NCBI GenBank assembly: GCA_017397605.1
Contig: JAFQII010000020.1
Span: 1 to 5,365 of the forward strand
Source: Clostridia bacterium
Lineage (GTDB): Bacteria; Bacillota; Clostridia; Oscillospirales; CAG-382
Length of the DNA stretch: 5,365 bases
Direction: 5' to 3'
Of this stretch, positions 1-5,365 are shown in pieces. Every line of letters begins with the position of its first letter. The first letter of the stretch is position 1. The notes under the pieces are model-generated. The model saw nothing but the letters and a program-made list of their open reading frames with translations. It did not search any database and was not told the DNA's origin. Both the position numbers and the translations under genes were made by a program.

Positions 1-1868
1 AAGCCGGACAGATCGGCGATCTCCGTCTTCGACAGGTTGACGGTGGTCAGCTTGAGAAGCTTCTCGAGCGAGGGAACGGTCGTGATGCCGGTCTCGTCTG
101 CGTTCAGCGTGGTCAGGCCTTCCAGCTTTTCAATGCCCTCGAGAGAGGTGAGCTTGTCGTTCTTGGTCAGCGTGAGCGTTTCGAGCTTCTTGCAGTTTTC
201 AAAGCTGAGTGCGGCGGTGTCGCCTGCGGTCAGCGCGTTGTCGGACAGATCAAGGCTGGTCAGCAGGGAAGCGGACAGCTTGATGTTTTCGATCTTGTTG
301 TCGGAGAGGTTGAGCGTGATGGTAACGTCAAGCTCTTTGTCCTTGCCGTCTTTGTCCTTTTCGGGCTCAAAGTCGGTCGGATCAAATTTCTCAAGGCCGG
401 TCACGTCGGTGATCTCGTTGTCGGAGAGGTCGACGGAAGTGACCTTGTCAAGACCGGACAGGTCGGGAGCCGCGGTCAGCTTGTTGCCGTTCAGAACCAG
501 CGTTGCCAGCTCGGTCATGCCTGCGACTGCGGAGGCGTCGGTCAGCTCGTTTTCGGAAGCGTCAAGGTGCGTCACCTTGGTTGCGGAAGAGAGCGCGGAC
601 AGATCGGTCAGCAGGTTGTTCGACAGATAAACGGTCTCGAGGGTGTCGATGCCCTTGACAGCTTCGATGCTTTCCAGACGGCAGTCGATCGCGTAGAGAA
701 CCTTCATGTTCTTGAGGCCTTCGGTGCCCTTGAGAGAGGTGATCGGGTTGTTTGCAACGGACAGATACTTGATGTTCTGCAGAGAAGAAAGTGCGGACAG
801 ATCGGTCACGTTGTTGTTGGTGATGTCGAGGTAAACGAGGTTCTTGAGCTCTGCGAGCACTGCGAGGTCGTCGCTTGTCAGACCGGTCTCGTTGTAGGTG
901 GGCTCTTCCTTTTCTTCCTCGGACTCCTCGGAGGACTCGTCGGAAGTGTCGGCAGAGCTGTCAGCAGAAGTATCTGCAGAAGTATCTGCGGAAGTATCCT
1001 CGGACTCGTCGGAAGCTTCGTCGCTGTGATCGTGATCATGGTCGTGGTCGTGATCATCCTCGGTCTCGGTCACGTTGATGCTGTTGATCGAGAGGTAGGT
1101 GAGGTTGGTCGCGTCCTTGAGCGCGGAGATGTCCTCCAGCGCGGTGTAGGTGGTGTCAAGCTTTTTCAGGTTGGGGAAGTTTGCGATACCGTCAAGGTTG
1201 GTGATGCCGGTGTAGCAAAGAGAAAGGTGCTCAAGCTTGGTCAGCGAAGAAATCTGCTCAAGGCTGGTCAGACCGGAAAGCTTGGTCGCCTCGATCAGCG
1301 TGTCAACGTTGTAAGCGGTCGTGCCCAGACCGTACATGTTGTAAAGCTGGGTGGTGTAGCAGTTCTGAGACATTTCGTTGATCTCGGACACGTCAAACGC
1401 ACGCAGCAGACGCAGGTTGCGGAACATGTTGAGGTCGGACGGGTCGGTCAGAACGTAGGGAACGGCGACGATGTTTTCGCTGTAGTCGCTCTCGTCCTCG
1501 GTCTCGGGCGCTTCATAATCGGGATTGCTCTGCTCGATCAGCGCATCGGTGTACGTCTTGTCGCAAAGCATGACAACGGGGTATGCATAGGAAGCATAGC
1601 CGTTTGCAGAGTCGATGCCGACGTTGCAGAAATAAACCAGACCTTCAAATCTGTCAAGATCTTCCATGTCAAGGCTGTAGCGGGAAGACAGACCGAGCGA
1701 CTCGGCGATTGCCGCCGCAAAGTCACCGTCTTCAAACTGTTCGTAAAGAGAAGCCTTGTGCACCAAGCCGATCACGATGGTCGAAACGATCATCGCAAAC
1801 ACCAACACACAGCAAACGATTGCCGCGATCAGCTTGCGCTTTTGCTTCTGTTTGTAAAGAGATGCCAT
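1..1868 (-). CDS. Membrane-anchored internalin-like leucine-rich-repeat surface protein (3' end outside window)
   Basis: The first 622 codons are present and the frame stays open to the window edge, so the C-terminus is unknown. Residues 1-12 are Lys/Arg-rich and residues 13-35 form a hydrophobic helix, read as a signal anchor or uncleaved signal peptide. Residues about 45-75 (FEDGDFAAAIAESLGL, then a D-x-x-D-L stretch) look like the N-terminal cap common before bacterial LRRs. From about 209 on there are some 14 LRR units of about 22 residues with the pattern L..L..L.L.(D/N)N.(I/L)T.(L/V), best seen as LSDNEITDVTGL. The array is broken by a His-Asp/Ser-Asp-rich insertion (267-323) and a Lys-Asp-rich one (494-516). 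Such proteins usually bind protein or glycan partners at the surface; the ligand here is unknown. The start is set by GGAGGA at 1876-1881, seven bases upstream. Codon choice is strongly biased (Asn almost always AAC, Lys mostly AAG), which suggests good expression. Family call is firm; function is not. Confidence 0.92.
   Translation of the reverse strand, partial: MASLYKQKQKRKLIAAIVCCVLVFAMIVSTIVIGLVHKASLYEQFEDGDFAAAIAESLGLSSRYSLDMEDLDRFEGLVYFCNVGIDSANGYASYAYPVVMLCDKTYTDALIEQSNPDYEAPETEDESDYSENIVAVPYVLTDPSDLNMFRNLRLLRAFDVSEINEMSQNCYTTQLYNMYGLGTTAYNVDTLIEATKLSGLTSLEQISSLTKLEHLSLCYTGITNLDGIANFPNLKKLDTTYTALEDISALKDATNLTYLSINSINVTETEDDHDHDHDHDHSDEASDESEDTSADTSADTSADSSADTSDESSEESEEEKEEPTYNETGLTSDDLAVLAELKNLVYLDITNNNVTDLSALSSLQNIKYLSVANNPITSLKGTEGLKNMKVLYAIDCRLESIEAVKGIDTLETVYLSNNLLTDLSALSSATKVTHLDASENELTDASAVAGMTELATLVLNGNKLTAAPDLSGLDKVTSVDLSDNEITDVTGLEKFDPTDFEPEKDKDGKDKELDVTITLNLSDNKIENIKLSASLLTSLDLSDNALTAGDTAALSFENCKKLETLTLTKNDKLTSLEGIEKLEGLTTLNADETGITTVPSLEKLLKLTTVNLSKTEIADLSG
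321..389 (-). other. Second charged insertion in the LRR array (Lys-Asp-rich)
   Basis: Residues 494-516 of the LRR protein interrupt the 22-residue repeat rhythm with a Pro/Asp/Glu then Lys/Asp-rich stretch (FEPEKDKDGKDKELD). LRR units resume directly afterwards with LNLSDNKIENI. It is probably a flexible exposed loop; the D-x-D-G core could bind calcium, but nothing else supports that. Confidence 0.7.
900..1070 (-). other. His-Asp and Ser-Asp-rich low-complexity insertion inside the LRR domain
   Basis: This segment encodes residues 267-323 of the LRR protein. It begins with alternating Asp and His, with five histidines at 273, 275, 277, 279 and 281 (bases 1026-1058). It continues as an acidic Ser/Asp/Glu/Thr/Ala tract with repeated D-T-S-A units and ends in a Glu/Lys-rich stretch. 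Complete LRR units lie on both sides, so the tract is a loop thrown out of the repeat solenoid and not a terminal linker. Alternating His-Asp runs are known as metal-binding loops in zinc-handling proteins; binding here is inference. Confidence 0.85.
940..999 (-). repeat. 12-bp tandem repeat coding D-T-S-A units
   Basis: Five consecutive 12-base units are visible on the plus strand. Units 964-975 and 976-987 are identical (gcagaagtatct), unit 988-999 differs at two bases, and units 940-951 and 952-963 are more diverged. The unit length is a multiple of three, so gain or loss of copies would keep the reading frame and only change the length of the Ser/Asp linker in the LRR protein. Confidence 0.85.
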
Positions 1869-1912
1869 TTTATTTTCCTCCGGATCTTTCGATCACTTTA
1901 TTTCAAGTTAAT

Positions 1913-1941
1913 ATTGTAACACATTTTTTAGCTAAATGCAA
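1913..1941 (-). promoter_or_regulatory. Sigma-A-type extended -10 promoter for the LRR gene
   Basis: Read on the minus strand: -35 TTGCAT (1936-1941), a 17-base spacer ending in TGT, then -10 TACAAT (1913-1918). The -10 matches the consensus at five of six positions and the TGn gives an extended -10, which compensates for the weak -35 (three of six). Transcription would start near 1905, giving a leader of about 37 bases. The promoter lies in the 88-base gap after the upstream gene; no terminator hairpin is visible between them, so read-through is also possible. Confidence 0.75.
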
Positions 1942-1956
1942 GAGGTATTTTCATCT

Positions 1957-3258
1957 TTATTCGTTTTCCTGCTTTTTTGTGAGCGTTTCAAACAATTTCT
2001 TGGCAGATTCGTAGTCATTTTGGGTTCTGCCGTAGTTTTCGACGCCGTCATCGGGGGCTTTGCGCAGGCAAAGGTAGGACAGAGATGCCAATTCGTGGAA
2101 CCCGTCGGTGTTGTAAATCGGAAGCGACGAGAGCAAAATGCCATGTCCTTCCTTGGCGCCCGAGGCGTTTTGCAGCTTTTCGGGCAGCTCCTCCAAAAGA
2201 CCGTGCTCCATGGCGTAACGGAACGACTCCTCGTCCAACAGCATCAAAAAGCTGCCGCCCGTGATCAGCTCGGTGCGGATCGCCTTGGAACCCAGCTTCC
2301 AGTGCGCGTCCGAGCCGCTCTTGGTGATCGCGTGCAGGGCGCATTTGCGTCTGCCGTCGCCGTTTTCGTCCGTGATGAGGGCGGTCAGTGCGGTTTCGAT
2401 GTCATAGCGCATGCTTTTGTAGACGGGCTGTGCGCCTGCGTAGAACAGCGTGACGTCCGCGGGCGTCTGGGTGTCGGGTACGCGGGTGGTGGTTTTGTAG
2501 TTTACGATCGACAAAAAGGCGTCGCGGTGCGCGTTCCAGTTTTCGATCGTGCGTCCGTAGCTGACCGCGTCCTTGTCGGGGCTTCGGCGCAGACAGACGA
2601 CCGTCTCGATCGGCATGCGGCGAAAGCCGTTTAATTCGTATGCGTCCAAATCACCGATCGCAATGCCGTAGCCGTCGCGGGAGAGGGAAGGATCCACGCC
2701 CAGCTCGGAGAGGGGCATCAGAATATCGTCCGCAAGTGCCTGACGGTAAAAATACGGCTCCAGAAAGTACAACAGCGTGTCGCCCGCGCGCAGTTCGGTC
2801 ATAAAACGCGTGTACGCGGTGTTTTTGTCATCATAGGTGTATTGCACGCCGTCCGCATCGGTCAGATGCGAGAGCGTGATGTCCAAAAAGTCAAAACGGT
2901 ACTCGCCGTCGCCGTTGTAGTCGCCTGCCTTGTCCCCCGACAGCGCGGCGATCTCCGCTTGAAACTTGTCCTGCTCGGTGGGCGTGAGGTAAAACGGGCC
3001 GACGTACATGGTCGACAGGTCGGGGTTTGCGGTCTGCGCCATCTGCACCGCGCCGACGATCAGACCGATCGCAACAACGGCACCGATCAGAATGGGCCAT
3101 TTGTAATACTCGGCGATATATTCCAGCCAACCTTTCAGTCCGGGGTTGCGTTTGGTGTATTTTTCGCTTTCGTCCCGATTGCCGTCGTGCTCGGAAGTGT
3201 CTGTTTCCGCTTGCTCTCTCAGCTTTTGGATCTCCTGCATTTGCTTGTAGTCACGCAT
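1957..3258 (-). CDS. Single-pass membrane protein with a duplicated extracellular domain, function unknown
   Basis: The protein has 433 residues. Residues 1-53 are hydrophilic and charged (cytoplasmic), and the segment ends in Y-Y-K-W just before the one membrane helix (about 54-73). The rest is predicted to be outside. No cleavable signal peptide or lipobox is seen. The outer part holds two diverged copies of one domain, about 83-252 and 269-427. Both have a D-x-N-G-D-G loop (113-118, 297-302), T-E-L followed by a hydrophobic strand (154, 329), G-x-G-I (196, 371), G-F (211, 386) and C-L-R..(P)D...YGRT (222-237, 397-412). From memory, the YKW-helix plus a single such domain resembles an uncharacterised family in gut Clostridia, distantly like a solute-binding fold; I cannot name it. 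The start is supported by GGGAGGAA at 3265-3272. Gene reality is certain; a surface sensing or binding role is a guess. Confidence 0.93.
   Translation of the reverse strand: MRDYKQMQEIQKLREQAETDTSEHDGNRDESEKYTKRNPGLKGWLEYIAEYYKWPILIGAVVAIGLIVGAVQMAQTANPDLSTMYVGPFYLTPTEQDKFQAEIAALSGDKAGDYNGDGEYRFDFLDITLSHLTDADGVQYTYDDKNTAYTRFMTELRAGDTLLYFLEPYFYRQALADDILMPLSELGVDPSLSRDGYGIAIGDLDAYELNGFRRMPIETVVCLRRSPDKDAVSYGRTIENWNAHRDAFLSIVNYKTTTRVPDTQTPADVTLFYAGAQPVYKSMRYDIETALTALITDENGDGRRKCALHAITKSGSDAHWKLGSKAIRTELITGGSFLMLLDEESFRYAMEHGLLEELPEKLQNASGAKEGHGILLSSLPIYNTDGFHELASLSYLCLRKAPDDGVENYGRTQNDYESAKKLFETLTKKQENE
1978..2454 (-). repeat. Extracellular domain copy B of the 433-residue protein
   Basis: This encodes residues 269-427, the partner of copy A. 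Landmarks are D297-x-N-G-D-G, T329-E-L, G371-H-G-I, G386-F, C397-L-R, P402-D and Y409-G-R-T. In the C-L-R to G-R-T block, 9 of 16 residues are identical to copy A. The copies are diverged at DNA level, so the duplication is old and both copies have been kept under selection. Confidence 0.85.
2503..3012 (-). repeat. Extracellular domain copy A of the 433-residue protein
   Basis: This encodes residues 83-252. It aligns with the second copy at a constant offset of 175 residues from T154 to F248 with no gap. Landmarks are T154-E-L, G196-Y-G-I, G211-F, C222-L-R, P227-D and Y234-G-R-T. The N-terminal part, around D113-x-N-G-D-G, aligns only with small gaps (offset 184). Confidence 0.85.
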
Positions 3259-3290
3259 GCGCAGTTCCTCCCATCATGTAATCTTTTGCC

Positions 3291-3319
3291 ATTATATCAT
3301 AGGAAACAAAAGAAATCAA
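3291..3319 (-). promoter_or_regulatory. Near-consensus sigma-A promoter for the 433-residue membrane protein gene
   Basis: Read on the minus strand: -35 TTGATT (3314-3319, four of six), a 17-base spacer ending in TGA, then a perfect -10 TATAAT (3291-3296). The TGA directly before it forms an extended -10. The start of transcription would be near 3284, leaving a leader of about 26 bases with the ribosome binding site GGGAGGAA at 3265-3272. Confidence 0.85.
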
Positions 3320-3410
3320 GTATGATGATTGTTAAATCTTTTTGACCGTGGTATTTCACCCGATGCCAATCGAAAAACAAAAAGCAAACCTTGCATATCA
3401 GGGACGTGTG

Positions 3411-3445
3411 AAAAGGAGCACGAACAAAACGCTCGTGCTCCTTTT
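3411..3445 (-). terminator. Strong hairpin terminator after the lipoprotein gene
   Basis: A perfect 13-bp inverted repeat (AAAAGGAGCACGA and its complement) encloses a 9-base loop. It lies 68 bases beyond the stop codon of the lipoprotein gene and before the promoter of the next gene, which is where a terminator is expected. On the minus strand the stem ends in four T residues followed by CACAC, so the T tract is only the stem's own. On the plus strand the tail TTTTGGTTTTT is richer in T, so it could stop transcription in both directions. Confidence 0.85.
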
Positions 3446-3513
3446 GGTTTTTCGGCAGGTGGCCTTGCTGCGCAAAGCAATTGGCGGTATGAGGAAATAC
3501 GCTTCCCATGCTC

Positions 3514-5208
3514 TCACACATGCTTGACGAGCAGCTTGAAAAAGTCTGTCACCCATCTTGTGGTAGAAACGCCGCAGTATTTTTCCGCGATCACAAGGTC
3601 CACGGCGATGTAGTATTCGCCGTCGGGCAGGTCGGAGAGGGCAGCCAGCGTCGTTTTGGTCTCGGTCGGCTCCGCACCGAAGGTGTAAACCGTCACCGCC
3701 TCAATTTCTGCGCCGAGGGGAAGGCTTGCCGTCAGCTTGCCGTTATACCCCTTGCCGATGTGCAGCTTGATTTCGGAGATCATATTGGTTCCGATCATCT
3801 CGGAGTAGGGTGGTACGGTTTGATAGACACGTGTGCCCGTGTCGCCGTCCTCGTCATCGCACATGACCAATACCGAGTGTGTAATGGAATTGAGCTGAAG
3901 TTGCGTTTCATCCGTAATATACGCTACGCCGCTGTCTTTTTTTAGGGCTTGCTCGTCCAGATAGTTGCGGTAATCCCTGCAAAACGCCATGCCGTCGGGG
4001 AAATCAAAGTCCTTATGCGGCGCGGATGTGCGGGGGTTGTAAACGTAGGCTCCCAGCAAGCCTTTGCCGGTTCCGTAAAATCGGTAGATGTATGTTCCGT
4101 CGCCGCTTAAGTCCTCGGGGTACAGCACGAGCATGCGGTTGTGCTCGGTAAAGGTGCCCGTGAGATCGATCGAGTACGACGGATTGCTTACAATCACAAA
4201 CGTTCCGCTTTGGCGGTTGAGGTACAACGATTGGCGTCCGCATCCTTCTGTCAGCAGGGAAGCGGTGAGTGTCAGCTCCTTTTCGGGCGCGCGTGCAGCC
4301 AACTCCTGCGTAGGAAACACCTGCGTCTGTGCAAAATCGGTCGAAACGAGCTGTATGGTTCTGTCCATTTCCGACATTGTATAGAGCGGAATGAGCAAAA
4401 GCGGTGCGTTGAGCGGCTCGGAAGTGGCATCGTCGGAGGTTAAGTGGTTTGCCAGATATTTTCCCAGCTCGGTTTCGAGCTTGGTGGTGTTTTCTTCGCC
4501 GCCGACTGAGCTGCCGTCCAAGGACAGCGCGATGAAATGCGGATCCGGCAACCCCGAGCGAAATTGCAAGGAATGACGATTGCCGTTCTCGTCGATGTAA
4601 TGCGTGAGCAGCTCGATTCCCGCGTCGTGTGTATAAAGGCGGTAGTAAATAATCGAACGGATGGTTTCGACCATTTCGTTGTATTTGGCGTATGCTTTTG
4701 TGAGCTTGTCTTCCGCAGACAAAAACTCCAAAAAGATGCCATGGTAGGTTTTGTATGTCGCGTCAACGGTGTCGGGCGTGACACTTCCGTACTGCGGAAT
4801 GTCTCCCGGCTGCAAAAACCTCGGGTTGGTCAGCGTGATCTTGTCATACTGAAAATACAGATTGATTGTGTCGGAGATCAGATACAGCACCTCTTCGTGC
4901 GTCAGCGGTTTGCGTTCCCCGTTTTCGCGGACCTGCGTCAGCGCGTGGTGCTGTCCCTCCGAAAATATGCGTACTCCGCCGTCTTCCGTCTCGTGCAGGA
5001 AAACATTGAACTTTTGTTGCATCTTGGATTGCGAAGTCGGTCTTTCGAGCTCGCCTATGACGTCCGACTGTGTTTGCGAGACGATCTCCGCTGTGTATTC
5101 CTTGGACGTCCCCATGTCGTCCACAACGGCGTGCATGCAACCTGCAAGCAAAAGCACCGACGCGAGCAGAATGCAGATCACAGTGGTTGGAAACGTGTGT
5201 TTTTTCAT
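3514..5208 (-). CDS. Lipoprotein of unknown function with a predicted beta-barrel-like domain
   Basis: The protein has 564 residues. Residues 1-23 are a lipoprotein signal peptide (Lys-Lys, hydrophobic core, lipobox L-A-G-C) with Cys24 as the lipidated residue, so it is anchored on the outer face of the membrane. Residues about 60-200 are mixed alpha/beta with a helical stretch (E-E-V-L-Y-L-I-S-D-T). Residues about 325-410 (G-T-F, S..S-Y, G-T-F, L-V-L, Y-I-Y-R-F, F-P-D-G-M-A-F) fit a small beta-barrel, lipocalin-like pattern that I recall from Clostridia lipoproteins and the outer parts of M56/BlaR-like proteins. The tail (about 440-550) is beta-rich and ends near L-P-D-G-E-Y-Y-I. No catalytic motif is visible. 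The mature part has five Cys: the lipidated one plus 323, 410, 450 and 545. An open frame extends 40 codons upstream to a TTG, but the signal peptide and AAAGGAG at 5218-5224 fix the start here. Gene and export are sure; function is unknown. Confidence 0.93.
   Translation of the reverse strand: MKKHTFPTTVICILLASVLLLAGCMHAVVDDMGTSKEYTAEIVSQTQSDVIGELERPTSQSKMQQKFNVFLHETEDGGVRIFSEGQHHALTQVRENGERKPLTHEEVLYLISDTINLYFQYDKITLTNPRFLQPGDIPQYGSVTPDTVDATYKTYHGIFLEFLSAEDKLTKAYAKYNEMVETIRSIIYYRLYTHDAGIELLTHYIDENGNRHSLQFRSGLPDPHFIALSLDGSSVGGEENTTKLETELGKYLANHLTSDDATSEPLNAPLLLIPLYTMSEMDRTIQLVSTDFAQTQVFPTQELAARAPEKELTLTASLLTEGCGRQSLYLNRQSGTFVIVSNPSYSIDLTGTFTEHNRMLVLYPEDLSGDGTYIYRFYGTGKGLLGAYVYNPRTSAPHKDFDFPDGMAFCRDYRNYLDEQALKKDSGVAYITDETQLQLNSITHSVLVMCDDEDGDTGTRVYQTVPPYSEMIGTNMISEIKLHIGKGYNGKLTASLPLGAEIEAVTVYTFGAEPTETKTTLAALSDLPDGEYYIAVDLVIAEKYCGVSTTRWVTDFFKLLVKHV
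5140..5208 (-). other. Lipoprotein signal peptide with lipobox
   Basis: This encodes residues 1-23 of the lipoprotein: a short basic start (MKKH), a hydrophobic core rich in Ile, Leu and Val, and L-A-G just before Cys24. It fits recognition by Lgt and cleavage by LspA. Confidence 0.93.
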
Positions 5209-5365
5209 GTTGCTTTTCTCCTTTCGTGTTTGTACCTTTAGGGTAATGAAAGGTTGTTGCCGTTTTGTTTCCGTCTTGTTGTCGGGCGGTAAACGTTTTT
5301 TGTTTTCGGGACGCTGTTTGCTCCTCAAAACTCTTGTTGTATTCTTCTCCCGACACGGCAGTGTC
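5209..5365 (-). other. Region upstream of the lipoprotein gene, no clear promoter or gene
   Basis: I see no pair of -35 and -10 boxes at suitable spacing in these 157 bases, so the promoter may lie outside the window or the gene may be transcribed with an upstream neighbour. One minus frame ends at a TGA at 5325-5327 and could be the last codons of such a neighbour, but only 12 codons are visible. The stretch 5254-5290 is poor in complexity (repeated CCGTTTTGTTT / CCGTCTTGTTG on the plus strand). Confidence 0.4.
5218..5224 (-). promoter_or_regulatory. Ribosome binding site that fixes the lipoprotein start
   Basis: AAAGGAG on the minus strand lies nine bases before the ATG at 5208. It selects this ATG over the upstream in-frame TTG near 5328, which would place 40 polar, charged residues in front of the signal peptide. 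Confidence 0.85.

Noticed and set aside
297..430. Repeated gttgtcggagaggt at 297-310 and 417-430
   Set aside because: It is the DNA image of the conserved LSDN motif in successive LRR units, not a separate repeat element; spacing and frame follow the protein repeat.
567..1919. 450-codon open frame on the plus strand, opposite the LRR gene
   Set aside because: It is the shadow of the LRR gene: the frame is open because of the biased codon use and repeats. Its hydrophobic Val/Ile run is simply the complement of the His-Asp tract, and no ribosome binding site or domain supports it.
1936..2634. 232-codon open frame on the plus strand
   Set aside because: It lies opposite the well supported membrane protein gene, shows no recognisable domain, and its first codon sits in the LRR promoter.
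3297..3521. 74-codon minus-strand frame between the lipoprotein and membrane protein genes
   Set aside because: It spans the terminator hairpin and ends in the promoter of the next gene; it has no convincing ribosome binding site and no domain.
5209..5328. 40-codon N-terminal extension of the lipoprotein from a TTG
   Set aside because: It would bury the signal peptide behind polar, charged residues; the ribosome binding site at 5218-5224 and the MKKH start argue for the ATG at 5208.
4844..5356. 170-codon minus-strand frame overlapping the lipoprotein start
   Set aside because: It runs out of frame through the signal peptide and about 360 bases of the lipoprotein gene, and becomes Arg/His-rich and domainless there, as frame-shifted shadows do.
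5352..5365. Small inverted repeat GACAC-GGCA-GTGTC at the window edge
   Set aside because: The stem has five base pairs, no T tract follows on the visible side, and the sequence beyond is missing, so it cannot be called a terminator.
1..5365. Search for CRISPR arrays, tRNA or rRNA genes, insertion sequences and toxin-antitoxin pairs
   Set aside because: No spaced direct repeats outside coding units, no clover-leaf or rRNA-like stretches, no transposase motifs and no small paired genes were seen.

Overview
The window carries three genes, all on the minus strand, each encoding a predicted exported or membrane-anchored protein. Roughly balanced GC, strong GGAGG-type ribosome binding sites, sigma-A-type promoters with 17-base spacers, a Gram-positive-style lipobox and the protein families themselves suggest an anaerobic Firmicute of the class Clostridia, probably a gut Oscillospirales/Ruminococcaceae-type organism. 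No taxonomic marker is present, so this is inference.

In transcription order: (1) 5208 to 3514 is a 564-residue lipoprotein with signal peptide and lipobox, all-beta in character. It includes a segment resembling a lipocalin-like motif (GTY, YIYRF, FPDG.AF) that I recall from Clostridia envelope proteins. (2) 3513 to 3259 is an intergenic region with a strong 13-bp terminator stem followed by a near-consensus promoter. (3) 3258 to 1957 is a 433-residue protein with a cytoplasmic tail, one membrane helix and an extracellular part built from two diverged copies of the same domain. (4) 1956 to 1869 is a short intergenic region with an extended -10 promoter and a good ribosome binding site. (5) 1868 to the window edge is the first 622 codons of an internalin-like leucine-rich-repeat (LRR) protein. 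It has an N-terminal membrane anchor and an unusual His-Asp plus Ser-Asp-rich insertion that splits the LRR array.

Two genes clearly have their own promoter. The shared orientation and shared destination (cell surface) suggest an envelope or surface-interaction locus, but nothing in the sequence proves that the three proteins work together. No enzyme, transporter, defence system, RNA gene, CRISPR array or mobile element is visible. The strongest novel-looking points are the ungapped internal duplication in the 433-residue protein and the candidate metal-binding insertion in the LRR protein.
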